NCBI RefSeq assembly: GCF_022829725.1
Contig: NZ_JAKSYG010000073.1
Span: forward strand, 62,001-126,000
Direction of reading: 5' to 3'
From: Methylobacterium sp. E-005
GTDB lineage: Bacteria; Pseudomonadota; Alphaproteobacteria; Rhizobiales; Beijerinckiaceae
DNA: 64,000 bases
Shown here: one piece after another, positions 45,030 to 53,761 of the stretch
Layout of the letters: each line of letters opens with the position of its first letter
Numbering within the stretch: position 1 is the stretch's first letter
Made by a program: the position numbers and the translations under genes
Notes under the pieces: generated by a model
Databases searched by the model: none
The model's input: only the letters and a program-made list of their open reading frames with translations
Told to the model about the DNA's origin: nothing

Positions 45030-45238
45030 CCGGTCCCCTGGCTGTCGTACGCAAACAGCGTGAGGCTCCAAACCTTTCCCGAGACAGGTCTTCGAGGCCT
45101 CTATCAGCAGTCGTAGACTGCCTGAGGCGATCTGTCCTGGGTTGTGCGACCGAAGTGATGCAGACATCCGCCGGCCCGGTGGGTTTGCCAGAAGACCGTC
45201 CGTGCCGGCGGCTCCCCCGCAACAACCCGGACGCCGCC

Positions 45239-45682
45239 ATGTGGTACCTCTACGGCCTCGCCCTTCTGGCCGGCGTCGCGAACGCCATCGAGCCCGGCCA
45301 GAACGCGACGCTGGCGAAGGCCACGGGGCAGCCGATGCTGGCCGGGATCTTCTGCTTCGCCCTGGCGATGGTCTGCCTCTTCGGTGTCATGGTGGTCGCC
45401 CGGCTGCGGAGCCCGTCGACCACCGAACAGGCCACCCCCGTCCCCTGGTGGGCTTGGCCCGGGGGCATCCTCGGCGCCCTCGTCGTGTTGGCGCAGCTCT
45501 ACGTCTCGGAGCAGATCGGCGCCGCGCCCTTCCTGGGCTGCGTGATCACGGTGGGCGTGATCGGCTCGATCGCCCTCGATCACTACGGCCTCGTGGGCTT
45601 CGAGCGCCATCCCGCCGGCCGCTGGCGCATCGCGGGCGGTGTCCTGATGATCGCCGGCGTCGCCCTCGTGGCGGCATTCTGA
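45239..45682 (+). CDS. YdcZ-type (DUF606) half-size DMT transporter, copy 1
   Basis: The 147-residue membrane protein has about five helices and the YdcZ motifs GVANAIEPGQNATLAKATG and WWAWPGGILGALVVLAQLYV. Proteins of this size act as dimers or pairs in the DMT superfamily. It is the first of two similar neighbours on the same strand, separated by 39 bases. The substrate is unknown. Confidence 0.88.
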   Translation: MWYLYGLALLAGVANAIEPGQNATLAKATGQPMLAGIFCFALAMVCLFGVMVVARLRSPSTTEQATPVPWWAWPGGILGALVVLAQLYVSEQIGAAPFLGCVITVGVIGSIALDHYGLVGFERHPAGRWRIAGGVLMIAGVALVAAF

Positions 45683-45721
45683 CGGCCCGCACGCCCCTCC
45701 CCGTTCGATCAGGATCGCAGC

Positions 45722-46165
45722 ATGCTGTTCCTCTATGGGTTCGCGTTGCTGGCCGGCCTCGCCAGCGCGGTCGAGCCGGGCCAGAACGCGGGTCTCGCCA
45801 AGTCCTTCGGACGGCCGCTCTGGGCGGGCGTCGTCAGCCTCCTGGTCAGCATCGCCACCATCGCGGTAATCATGGTGGTGAGCGGTGCGTTCGGGCTTCC
45901 CGGGATGGACCGCCTCGCCCAGGTCCCCTGGTGGGCATGGCTGGGCGGCCTGATGAGCGCGGGCCTGACGGCGGCGCAGCTCTACCTCTCCAAACGGATC
46001 GGCGCCGCGGCCTTTCTCGGCCTGATCGTCACCGCGGGGGTGGTCACCTCGATCCTGCTCGACAACTTTGGACTCGTCGGCTTCAAGGTCCACCCGGCGA
46101 GCCTGTGGCGCATCCTCGGCGGCGCCCTGATGATCGGCGGCGTCGGTCTCGTCGCCCGGTTCTGA
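45722..46165 (+). CDS. YdcZ-type (DUF606) half-size DMT transporter, copy 2
   Basis: Also 147 residues, with the same motifs (GLASAVEPGQNAGLAKSFG, WWAWLGGLMSAGLTAAQLYL) and the same ending GGALMIGGVGLVARF as copy 1. The two clearly arose by tandem duplication and have diverged in the second helix. They probably form a heterodimer with opposite membrane orientations, as known for other paired small DMT proteins. Confidence 0.88.
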   Translation: MLFLYGFALLAGLASAVEPGQNAGLAKSFGRPLWAGVVSLLVSIATIAVIMVVSGAFGLPGMDRLAQVPWWAWLGGLMSAGLTAAQLYLSKRIGAAAFLGLIVTAGVVTSILLDNFGLVGFKVHPASLWRILGGALMIGGVGLVARF

Positions 46166-46242
46166 CGGCAGTCCCAGCGGCGGGATCCGTCTCCGACGCT
46201 ACGGCGTTTTATCGGATCGCCACCCCAGCCCGGAGGCCCACC

Positions 46243-46467
46243 GTGGGACTCGCCGCTTTCGCCTTCTTCGTGATCCCCTGGATGGCCGTCGCCGCCTGGT
46301 TGTTCCTGAGGCCCGGGGGCTTCCGCCAGGGCGTCCCATCGGCACCGTGGCGTCCGCTCACGGATTACCCGCCGCCGGCGCGCGATCAGCAGCATGCCGC
46401 AGAGACGCGCAGCCTCGAATCCGGCTCGGCCCACGACGGCAAGCACGCGCCGATCGAGATGGCCTGA
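46243..46467 (+). CDS. Small single-helix membrane protein
   Basis: The 74-residue frame begins at GTG 46243 with GGAGG six bases ahead. One helix (about 2-22, LAAFAFFVIPWMAVAAWLFL) is followed by a polar, Pro/Ala-rich tail. It lies 77 bases downstream of the YdcZ pair on the same strand and may belong to that transcript. It has no recognised family. Confidence 0.5.
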   Translation: MGLAAFAFFVIPWMAVAAWLFLRPGGFRQGVPSAPWRPLTDYPPPARDQQHAAETRSLESGSAHDGKHAPIEMA

Positions 46468-46488
46468 CGCCGGCATCCCTCGTCGGGA

Positions 46489-47412
46489 TCAGTCCTCGGC
46501 CTGGAACAGGTGCAGGTTGAAGCTTCCGCCCTCGGCCTGCCAGAGGGCGCGCGGCCGCCAGCCGGCGTCGCGGGCGAGCGCCTGGAACGCTTCGGCCGTG
46601 TATTTGTGCGAGGTGTCGGTCCGGATGCTCTCGGAGGCCGCGAACCCGATCGTCTGCCCGCCCAGCCGGTAGGTGCCGGGCCGGATCGCCACCAGATGCG
46701 CCTCGACGCGGAACGGATCCGGCAGCAGCCGGATCTCGTGCCGGAAATTGTCGCCGTCGAAGTCCGCCCCGCATTCGCGGTTGAGCCGGGTCAGGATGTT
46801 GCGGTGGAACGCCGCCATCAGCCCGTCGGCGGCGCCGTAGGCCCGTTGCAGGCGCTCGGGATCGGTCGTCCCGTCGGCCCCCACGAGGAACAGGCTGGGT
46901 CCCAGCGTCGTGCGCGCCCGCTCCAGGAACTGGCCGGCCTCGCGGGGGTCGAAATTGCCGATGCTCGTGCCTGGATAGAAGCCCAGGATCCCGCCCGGAC
47001 CGGCCTGGATCGGCAGCGTGACCGGCTTCGAATAATCGGCGCAGACCGGCACCATGGCGATGCCCGGATAATCCGGTGCGAGCCGCCGGATCGCCGCCTC
47101 CAGATACGGGCCCGAGATGTCGATGGCCACGTAGGCGGCGGGCGCGGGCAGCGCGTCGAGGAGCGTGCGGATCTTGCGGCTGGCGCCGCTGCCGAATTCC
47201 ACCACGGTCACGCCCGAACCGACGTGGCACGCCACCTCGGCGGCGGCCCGGGGCAGGAGCGTCATCTCCTGGGCGGTCGGGTAGTAGTCGGCGCTGTGGC
47301 AGATCCGGTCGAACAGATCCGAGCCGGTCTCGTCCCAGAGATACTTTCCAGGCAGCGTCTTCGGCGCGGCGGTCAGGCCCACGAGGGCGTCGCGGAGAAA
47401 CGCATCGCTCAT
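46489..47412 (-). CDS. egtD: EgtD-type L-histidine N-alpha-methyltransferase (DUF2260/PF10017)
   Basis: The 307-residue protein follows EgtD throughout: KYLWDETGSDLFDRIC, ADYYPTAQE, VVEFGSGASRKI for AdoMet, and GTSIGNF with Asn153 for histidine. EgtD trimethylates histidine to hercynine in ergothioneine synthesis. The usual substrate-binding Glu (E282 in Mycobacterium) reads Asp266 here in SIRTDTSHKY, with Ser268 kept. No EgtB gene is adjacent. It overlaps the upstream methyltransferase gene by 4 bases. The precise substrate is therefore open. Confidence 0.8.
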   Translation of the reverse strand: MSDAFLRDALVGLTAAPKTLPGKYLWDETGSDLFDRICHSADYYPTAQEMTLLPRAAAEVACHVGSGVTVVEFGSGASRKIRTLLDALPAPAAYVAIDISGPYLEAAIRRLAPDYPGIAMVPVCADYSKPVTLPIQAGPGGILGFYPGTSIGNFDPREAGQFLERARTTLGPSLFLVGADGTTDPERLQRAYGAADGLMAAFHRNILTRLNRECGADFDGDNFRHEIRLLPDPFRVEAHLVAIRPGTYRLGGQTIGFAASESIRTDTSHKYTAEAFQALARDAGWRPRALWQAEGGSFNLHLFQAED

Positions 47413-48374
47413 GGCCGTGTGACCGTGAGGACCACCAGGGCGAGGCGTTCAACCGCGTCATAGGCCCCGGTCGCCAGCTCCTCACCATACTCGTCCGGGT
47501 CGAACTCGCGGTAAGTCCAGTCCAGCCCGGCGCGGGTGCAGAGGTCGGCGATGGCGTCGCGGAACGGATCCTCGCCCTCGACGATGGCGGCGCCGGTGAA
47601 CAGGAGGAGGCCGCCCCCCGAGGCGAGGCGTTCCACCGCCTGCTCGGCGACCGCAAGTGACAGGCCGGCCCCGAGCGGGCCTCCGCCGTGCCGGTAGGCC
47701 CGTCCGGCGGTGTCGACCATGAAGGGTGGGTTCGAGACGATGAGATCGAATTGGCCCTCGACGGCGCGCAGCATGTCGCTGCGGCGGACGGTGACCCCGT
47801 CGGTCCCGGCGAGCCGGGCATTGACCCGGGACGCCCGCATGGCGGCGGGGTTGATGTCGACGAGCACGATCTCGGCCCCTGGGGCACGCTTGGCCACACA
47901 GATCCCGGCGGCACCCGAGCCGCAACCCAGATCGACGGCCCTGCGCACCGGCGCGGTTCGATTCTCAAGATGGGCGATCACCGCGTTGGCAAAGCGCATC
48001 GTGTCGGGTCCGAAGAACACCGCATCGGCGGCGCTCGGCGGGTAGGCGGAATGGGCGAAGAGCTCACCGTCCAGGCTTGAGAACCGAATCGTGGGCCGCA
48101 GGAGCGGCCCGTCCTCTGCCACGGCGCCGGCCTCGCGCATCAGGCGCAGAATCGGCTCGGGCAGCAGATCGGCCTGGAACGGCCGGCTCCAGCCGAACAC
48201 GTCGCGCAGGCTTTTCGCCCCGGCATTGCGGGGCCGCGCGTTGACATGGGCGTGGGTGGCCGGCGTCACCGTGGTGAACGTGTAGCCGGTCTCGCGCACG
48301 GCGCGTGCCAGGGCCAGCACGGCCGCCTCATCCTCGGGGAACGCGTATGGGGGCAACGGCTCGGATCGCGTCAT
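47409..48374 (-). CDS. Class I SAM-dependent methyltransferase (HemK-like core)
   Basis: The 321-residue enzyme has the AdoMet motif VDLGCGSGAAG near 180 and the SNPPFMVD motif near 230. NPPF is typical of enzymes that methylate nitrogen in polar side chains or nucleic acid bases. The N-terminal 140 residues look like a substrate-recognition region. It is the first gene of a two-gene unit with the EgtD-type gene (ATGA overlap). Its substrate is unknown; EgtD alone should complete histidine trimethylation. Confidence 0.8.
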   Translation of the reverse strand: MTRSEPLPPYAFPEDEAAVLALARAVRETGYTFTTVTPATHAHVNARPRNAGAKSLRDVFGWSRPFQADLLPEPILRLMREAGAVAEDGPLLRPTIRFSSLDGELFAHSAYPPSAADAVFFGPDTMRFANAVIAHLENRTAPVRRAVDLGCGSGAAGICVAKRAPGAEIVLVDINPAAMRASRVNARLAGTDGVTVRRSDMLRAVEGQFDLIVSNPPFMVDTAGRAYRHGGGPLGAGLSLAVAEQAVERLASGGGLLLFTGAAIVEGEDPFRDAIADLCTRAGLDWTYREFDPDEYGEELATGAYDAVERLALVVLTVTRP

Positions 48375-48988
48375 CGGCCGGTCCTCAGCTTATCGCCGGC
48401 TGCGCCGCGAGAACACCGTCCCTGCAATGCCCGGCGACCAGTGGGATGCGATCCCGGACGCGTTCGGCAACGGGATTTCGGTCGCTCATCGAAAGTCGCA
48501 TGGAGGATTGGGTCACGCCACGGGTATCGGGCGCAGGCGCGCACATCCTGGGCCATCGGCCGCGGCGGCGTCCCGCGTAGAATGACCGGAAAACCGGTCG
48601 TCTCCTGCGTTGTTCCCGGGGCGAAAAGCAGCTTTTATTGATTAATCTACGTTAATTCGCCAATCTTCGAGGAAGATAGCGACCGCTCATTTCACCGGCC
48701 CCCGATCCGATACGAGGCCGTTCTCCGAGCGGATGCGCCGGCTCTCGGCAAAGCTACGATGGCCCTGCATTTCCAGTGAGGTGGCCTGGAACGGTGCTTT
48801 GTGGCTTGCCCCTTCCATCCCCGGGAGGAGTGTCCCCCGCGTCGAGGTGGGGAGGAGACCCACTGATCCCACCCGAGAGCCACACTCACGGCGTCGTGTA
48901 GGGGCGGTGCGACGACTTTAACGATCTGCTTACCATGAAAACCTAGCGCATCCATCGGAAACGGCGCCGTCGCGCCGGTCGGGCGCTG
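48375..48988. other. 614-base intergenic region without a supported gene
   Basis: Short frames on both strands lack ribosome-binding sites and typical composition. An AT-rich patch (about 48625-48660, TTTTATTGATTAATC) and another at 48930-49025 are visible; they may be promoters. This is the longest gene-free stretch in the window, so a small RNA is possible, but I see no clear hairpin-terminator pair. Confidence 0.4.
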
Positions 48989-49567
48989 ATGATGTACGCC
49001 GTCGATTATTTGTCTGTCTGGTATGTTTCGGCCGCAGCCCATCTCGATCTATTTGGATCGCTGGGACTGTGCCTGGGTTTTACTGCGGGTATCATGCCGC
49101 GGCGGGACCGGATCCTCCTCGCCTCGGCCGCCTGCGCGGCAGCCTTCGGCGTCCATTACCTGACGCTGGGGGCGTTCACGGGCACCGCCATGTGCGCGAT
49201 CTCGATCCTGCAGAGCCTCGTCGCCCTGACCTGTCTCGGCCGGCCGGGCCGGAGCGGCTGGGTGGCGCCCCTGTTCGCGGGGAGTACCCTCGCGGCCGCC
49301 TGCCTGACGGCCATCACCTGGAACGGCTGGCCCTCGGCCTGCGCGGCCCTCGGCACGCTGTTCGCCACGGGGGCGCGCCTGCACGCGGCACCCCAGCCCA
49401 TGCGGCTGCTCTTCCTCGGGGCCTCCCTGTGCTGGGCGGGTCACAACCTGCTGGTCGGCTCGGTCTTCGGCTTGACCTGCGATCTGCTGACGATCTTCGG
49501 CCTCGGGATCGCGCTGCTGCGCGCCGTCCCGGCCCGCCCGGTCGCGCCAGAGGTCCTGCGGGCGTAA
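48989..49567 (+). CDS. YgjV-family inner membrane protein
   Basis: The 192-residue protein has about six helices. Its segments LDLFGSLGLCLGFTAGIM, FGVHYLTLGAFTGTAMCAIS and CWAGHNLLVGSVFG match the YgjV family (Imp-YgjV). The function is unknown. The start region is AT-rich relative to the rest of the window; two adjacent ATG codons (48989, 48992) are available. Confidence 0.75.
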   Translation: MMYAVDYLSVWYVSAAAHLDLFGSLGLCLGFTAGIMPRRDRILLASAACAAAFGVHYLTLGAFTGTAMCAISILQSLVALTCLGRPGRSGWVAPLFAGSTLAAACLTAITWNGWPSACAALGTLFATGARLHAAPQPMRLLFLGASLCWAGHNLLVGSVFGLTCDLLTIFGLGIALLRAVPARPVAPEVLRA

Positions 49568-49685
49568 CAGGCCCCTGCGGCGATCGAACCGGGAAACCCC
49601 TGGGGTCCGCGGCGTTCCGGTACAGCCGAACGTGCCGCGGACATCTGCCGCGTGCCGCGGCAGGCCGTCGACCGGAGATCCATCC

Positions 49686-50426
49686 TTGCCTGAGGCCACC
49701 TATCCCCCGCTCGACGTGCTCAAGCCCGTGGCCGAGGGCGTCTGGATCGTCGATAGCGGGCCGCTGCACGCCCTCGGCATTCCCCTCCCCGTCCGGATGA
49801 CGATCGTCCGGCTGCACGACGGCGCGCTGTGGCTGCACTCGCCGACGCGCTACGAGCCGCGCCTGCACCGGGAGATCGCCACTCTGGGGCCGATCCGCCA
49901 TCTGGTCGCGCCGAACATCGCCCACTGGACCTACCTGAGGGCGTGGCAGGACCAGTGCCCGGAGGCCCTGACCTGGGCGGCCCCGAACCTGCGCCAACGG
50001 GGGCAGGTCCGGCGCTCGGGCCTGCGGATCGACCGGGTGCTGCACGACGCGGCGCCCGCCGATTGGGCCGCAGACCTGCGCCAGACCGTCGTTCCGGGGG
50101 GCCTCTCGTTCCGGGAGGTCGGCTTCTTCCACCGGGCGAGCCGCACACTGATTCTGACCGACCTCGTCCTCAACCTCGAACCCGCCAAGATGCCGGCTCT
50201 GCTGCGGCCGTTCCTGAAGCTGGCCCGCATGACCACGCCCAACGGCCAGCCGCCACCCTACCTGCGGCTCGTCATCAAGCTGCGGCGGCGGGCGGCGGCA
50301 CGGGCGGCCGCGGAGCTGATCGCCCTGAAGCCGGACCGGGTCATCTTCGCGCACGGATTGTGGTTCATGGCGGATGCCACGGCCCGCCTGCGCCACGCCC
50401 TGCGCTGGCTCGGTCCGTTCCGCTGA
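49686..50426 (+). CDS. DUF4336 protein (metallo-beta-lactamase-like fold)
   Basis: The 246-residue protein resembles DUF4336: PLDVLKPVAEGVWIVDSGPL at the start, LWLHSPTRY, HLVAPNIAHWTYLRAWQDQCP, and LILTDLVLNLE. The fold is lactamase-like with few canonical metal ligands, though HxxW and TDLVxN segments are conserved. No ATG fits; TTG at 49686 has GGAG eight bases ahead and gives the family start. The function is unknown. Confidence 0.75.
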   Translation: MPEATYPPLDVLKPVAEGVWIVDSGPLHALGIPLPVRMTIVRLHDGALWLHSPTRYEPRLHREIATLGPIRHLVAPNIAHWTYLRAWQDQCPEALTWAAPNLRQRGQVRRSGLRIDRVLHDAAPADWAADLRQTVVPGGLSFREVGFFHRASRTLILTDLVLNLEPAKMPALLRPFLKLARMTTPNGQPPPYLRLVIKLRRRAAARAAAELIALKPDRVIFAHGLWFMADATARLRHALRWLGPFR

Positions 50427-50449
50427 GGGCCTGCCGGATTGCGGCCGGC

Positions 50450-50695
50450 TCAAGCATCATCGGCGAGCTGCCGCAGGATCCAGTCCCGCGCGGCAGCGAG
50501 ATTCATGAAGACCGGCGGGGAGATCGGGTCGATCGGACCGAAACCCGCTTCGAGGAACCACTTGCCCGCATCCGCCCCGTGCTGCTCCGAGAGGCGGACC
50601 AGCACCGCGACGAGGAAACCGTCCGCAAAAACGAGCTGGCTCTCGGCATCGTCGCTCCTCGTTGCGACCTGCACCGACTGCAGGTTCAGGATCAT
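50450..50695 (-). CDS. Small hypothetical protein (81 aa)
   Basis: The protein starts MILNLQSVQVATRSDDAESQ at 50695; a longer frame to 50782 is less likely. It contains LVFADGFLVAVLVRLSEQHG and ends DWILRQLADD. The alternating beta/alpha pattern suggests a compact domain. It is convergent with the DUF4336 gene and divergent from the catalase fusion. No family is recognised. Confidence 0.5.
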   Translation of the reverse strand: MILNLQSVQVATRSDDAESQLVFADGFLVAVLVRLSEQHGADAGKWFLEAGFGPIDPISPPVFMNLAAARDWILRQLADDA

Positions 50696-50882
50696 GGGGC
50701 GCCCAGCCTTCCAACGCGCTTTCGGAGAGAGGATCTGCGGCGGAGGGACGTGCCCTGCATCGACCCGTACTTGCCTGTCCAATCAGACCCCCGCGCCGAA
50801 GTTCCGGACAGGGAGAAGCCCGGAACACGACCGGGACCGCCCGGTTGGCCGGTGAGGTCTGGGCACGCGGAGCGAGATTCTC

Positions 50883-52349
50883 ATGGACGATCGGACGATG
50901 GCCCGCGGGCTGGCTTGGTTCGGGATCGGGCTCGGCCTCGCCGAGACCGTCGCGCCGCGACGCGTCGCCGAAGCGACGGGACTGGAGGGCCACGAGGGCC
51001 TCATCCAGCTCTACGGCCTGCGCGAGATCGCCTCGGGCGTGGCGATCCTGGCCGCCGCCGAGCCCGAGCGGCATCTGGGGGTCCGCGTGGCGGGCGACCT
51101 CCTCGACGGCGCGCTGCTGGCGGCCCGGGCCACCCCCGCCAATCCGCGGCGGGGCCGCACCCTGGCGGCGGCCCTCGCGGTGGCGCCGGTGGTCCTGCTG
51201 GATACCGTCATCTGGTTGAAGGCCCGCAACCGGCCGCGCCGCATCCCACCAAGCCCGGCTGAACGCCGCTACGTGCGTTACAACGCCGATGTCGAGACGA
51301 TCGGGCCGGACGAGGACGCGACGATCGACCAGATCATCGCCTCACAGAAGCGGCTCCACGCCCGCAACCAGGCGATTTTCGGCCGCCCCGTGCGGGTCTC
51401 GCACGGCAAGCTGCATGGGGCGGCGGTCGGCGAGCTCGACGTCCTGCCGAATCTGCCGCCCTGGCTGCGGCAGGGCCTGTTCGCGGAGCCGGCGCGCTAC
51501 CCCGTGGTGGCGCGGCTCGCCAACGTGCCGGGCGAGATCGCCTCCGACGCAGTTGCGACCCAGCGCGGCTTCTCGTTCAAGGTGATCGGCGTGCCCGGTG
51601 CGATGCTGCCGGAACATGCCGGCGAGCGGACCCAGGATTTCGTGCTCGACAGCGGCGACCGCTTCGCGGCCGGCACCGCCAAGCAGTTCCTGGCGAACCA
51701 TCGCGCCCTGGAGCACGGCTCGCAGATCCCGGACGGGGTGAAAGCGGCGGTATCGGCCGTGGCGCGGGCCGGGAACGCCGCGCTCGAGTCCGTCGGGGCG
51801 GGGAGCGCGATGCTCGACTTCTTCGGCCATCCCCGGGTGCATCCCCTGGCGGAAGCCTACTTCTCGCAGGCGCCGCTGCGCTTCGGTGCTTATATCGCCA
51901 AGCTCGCCGTCGTGCCGGTGGGCCCGGCCCAGCGGGTGCTCGCCGAGGCGCCTGTGGATACGAACGCGGATCCGGACGCGCTGCGCACAGCCACGGTCGG
52001 CTATCTCCGGGCGCATGAGGCCACGTTCGACATACGCGTCCAGCTCTGCACCGACCGAGACCGGATGCCCGTGGAGGATGCCAGCGCGGAATGGCGCGAG
52101 GACGAGAGCCCCTACCAGACGGTGGCGCGGCTGCGTTTCCCCCGCCAGGACGCCTTCACGCCGGAGCGGCGGGCATATGTCGATGAGGCGCTGTCATTCT
52201 GCGTCTCGCACAGCCTGGCGGAGCACCGGCCGCTCGGCTCGATCAACCGGGCGCGGCTGAGGGCCTATCCGGAACTGGCACGCCTGCGTCGCGAGGCCGG
52301 CGGGCAGCCGGTCCGTGAACCGCGCTCCATCGCGGAGATCCCGGCCTGA
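50883..52349 (+). CDS. Fusion of a small membrane domain and a catalase-like haem domain
   Basis: The 488-residue protein has an N-terminal part (about 1-115) with three or four hydrophobic helices (GLAWFGIGLGLAETVAP, LYGLREIASGVAIL, VAPVVLLDTVIWL), followed by a catalase-family domain (about 125-480). SHGKLHGAAVGEL keeps the distal His174. RLRAYPELARLR near 458-469 matches the haem-ligand Arg-x-x-x-Tyr region, with Tyr462. It is close to the y4iL/SrpA-like catalase group, which often reduces peroxide or organic peroxides. The membrane tether is unusual. Confidence 0.8.
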   Translation: MDDRTMARGLAWFGIGLGLAETVAPRRVAEATGLEGHEGLIQLYGLREIASGVAILAAAEPERHLGVRVAGDLLDGALLAARATPANPRRGRTLAAALAVAPVVLLDTVIWLKARNRPRRIPPSPAERRYVRYNADVETIGPDEDATIDQIIASQKRLHARNQAIFGRPVRVSHGKLHGAAVGELDVLPNLPPWLRQGLFAEPARYPVVARLANVPGEIASDAVATQRGFSFKVIGVPGAMLPEHAGERTQDFVLDSGDRFAAGTAKQFLANHRALEHGSQIPDGVKAAVSAVARAGNAALESVGAGSAMLDFFGHPRVHPLAEAYFSQAPLRFGAYIAKLAVVPVGPAQRVLAEAPVDTNADPDALRTATVGYLRAHEATFDIRVQLCTDRDRMPVEDASAEWREDESPYQTVARLRFPRQDAFTPERRAYVDEALSFCVSHSLAEHRPLGSINRARLRAYPELARLRREAGGQPVREPRSIAEIPA

Positions 52350-52370
52350 ACCCCGGCCAAGGCCGCTGCG

Positions 52371-52670
52371 TCAACCGACAGGCGGCCCCACCACCACGGT
52401 GCCGTCTGCCCGATTGAGGGCGCTCACCCGCGGCCCGCGGATCTCGGGGCTGCGCTGCTCCAGGGCATCGAGGACCGCGTTGGCCGCCGCGATGATCGCA
52501 CCGGGCGAGCCACCCGGGATCTCCGGCCGGATCGCCTCGACCAAGCGGGTGAGCACCGTCTGCTCCTCCTGCGGATGATCCGCGCCCCGCGCCTGCCGCC
52601 AGTAGGCCGCATAGACGTTCTCGGCGATCGTGCGGGCAGTCCGATCGACCTCTGGCGTATCCTGATCCAT
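52371..52670 (-). CDS. Small hypothetical protein (99 aa)
   Basis: The protein begins MDQDTPEVDRTARTIAENVY and is mostly helical, with EEQTVLTRLVEAIRPEIPG in the middle and GTVVVGPPVG at the end. The start at 52670 has AGG ahead. It precedes no gene closely and may share a transcript with the 88-residue gene upstream (60 bases away). No family is recognised. Confidence 0.5.
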   Translation of the reverse strand: MDQDTPEVDRTARTIAENVYAAYWRQARGADHPQEEQTVLTRLVEAIRPEIPGGSPGAIIAAANAVLDALEQRSPEIRGPRVSALNRADGTVVVGPPVG

Positions 52671-52730
52671 CGCGCACCTGCCTTGTCCGGCTGCTGAGAG
52701 GGACAAGGGTGGCTCTCAGCAGCCGCGCCT

Positions 52731-52997
52731 TCAAGGGCCGCCGCCATCCTCCGGGGCCGGTTCGGCGCTGTCGAGGGATCTGGCCAGCTCGGTCAGCACC
52801 TCCTCGACCATGGGCGGCCAGGGGGCGTTCTCCGCATCCATGAGGCGCGCGGCGCTGACCAGGGCTGTGATCTGCGCGTCGTAGACCGGCCGGCCGACGA
52901 GCTGCGCGTAGCGTACCCGGGCGGCGAGCGCTGTCGCCAAGCGCTGGACCTCCGCGAGCTTCGCGTTCGACGCGCGGATGCCCTCGCCGTTGTCCAT
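52731..52997 (-). CDS. Small hypothetical helical protein (88 aa)
   Basis: This acidic, helical protein includes NAKLAEVQRLATALAARVRY and VEEVLTELARSLDSAEPAPE. A GAGGGGG stretch ahead of the ATG makes a good ribosome-binding site. It lies directly upstream of the 99-residue gene. No family is recognised. Confidence 0.5.
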   Translation of the reverse strand: MDNGEGIRASNAKLAEVQRLATALAARVRYAQLVGRPVYDAQITALVSAARLMDAENAPWPPMVEEVLTELARSLDSAEPAPEDGGGP

Positions 52998-53141
52998 CCC
53001 TGCACCCCCTCGCGTCCCCTACTGGTTGTCATAGGCCATGACCGGCACGCCGTCAGGGGGCGGCATCGACGTCCCCGGGAACTTCCGCCGGTCAGGAGCG
53101 TCGATTTCGCAAACAGACTGTTGTCGCTTCAGGAGCTTTCC

Positions 53142-53405
53142 ATGCGTACGCCGATGATCCTCGCCCTGGCCGCCTCTCTCACCTTCGCAGCCGTCCCGGC
53201 TTTCGCGGATCCCATCAGCGAGACCGGCACGGGCGGCGGCCCGGCCTCGACCGCGAAGGCCCCGCACACCACCGCGACGGGCCAGACCGTGCCGAACCCG
53301 ACCGCCCTCAACCCGAAGGAGACCGGCAGCATCGACCGGCGCAGCACCAACGAGGAGCACAACGACGCCATCACCCGCGGCATCTGCATCGGTTGCGCGC
53401 GGTAG
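53142..53405 (+). CDS. Small exported protein (87 aa)
   Basis: The ATG at 53142 has AGGAG six bases ahead. The signal peptide is clear (hydrophobic 6-19, cleavage near AFADP). The mature part is short, polar and disordered-looking (GGGPASTAKAPHTTATGQTV), ending with two cysteines in ICIGCAR. The CxxC end could bind metal or form a disulfide. A strong hairpin follows the stop. Confidence 0.65.
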   Translation: MRTPMILALAASLTFAAVPAFADPISETGTGGGPASTAKAPHTTATGQTVPNPTALNPKETGSIDRRSTNEEHNDAITRGICIGCAR

Positions 53406-53430
53406 GGAGCGGTTGACCTCGGAATCGGCT

Positions 53431-53462
53431 GCCGCCGGGCCTGCCCGTGCAGGCCCGGCGGC
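53431..53462. terminator. Strong hairpin, 14-base perfect stem
   Basis: Left arm 53431-53444 (GCCGCCGGGCCTGC) pairs exactly with 53449-53462, with a CCGT loop, 25 bases after the stop of the small exported protein. The forward direction continues TTCAGGG, so there is no U tract. It is probably the terminator of that gene. Confidence 0.7.
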
Positions 53463-53555
53463 TTCAGGGCACCCGAGATCCGAGATGTCTTGAACTGGTG
53501 CGCAGCATCGGCCAAATCAGCGATCCCCAATCCAACCACGAACAGGAGTCGACGC

Positions 53556-53744
53556 GTGGCGAACGAGGCTGTCGATCAGGCGCCAGAGAAGACCTATTTC
53601 GGCCTTACCTTGGCCCAGCATGCGGAGCGGATCAGGAAACTGGCGACGGAGCGCGGTCTGACCGGCGAGGTCTTCGACCGCGTGACCGCCAAGGCCGTCG
53701 CGATGATCCCGACAATCCGGTTGAACGACAACACGCAGCGGTAG
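53556..53744 (+). CDS. Small hypothetical protein (62 aa)
   Basis: I chose GTG 53556 because AGGAG lies seven bases ahead; a longer ATG frame begins at 53490. The protein starts VANEAVDQAPEKTYFGLTLA and contains HAERIRKLATERGLTGEVFD and AMIPTIRLND. It is soluble and helical. No family is recognised. Confidence 0.5.
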   Translation: MANEAVDQAPEKTYFGLTLAQHAERIRKLATERGLTGEVFDRVTAKAVAMIPTIRLNDNTQR

Positions 53745-53761
53745 CGGTGACCCGGGCCGTC

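Noticed and set aside
43576..45240. Reverse frame of 554 codons
   Set aside because: Arg-rich out-of-frame shadow of the OPT transporter gene.
48687..48872. Reverse frame of 61 codons in the longest gene-free stretch
   Set aside because: No ribosome-binding site, no domain, and a competing overlapping frame of equal quality.
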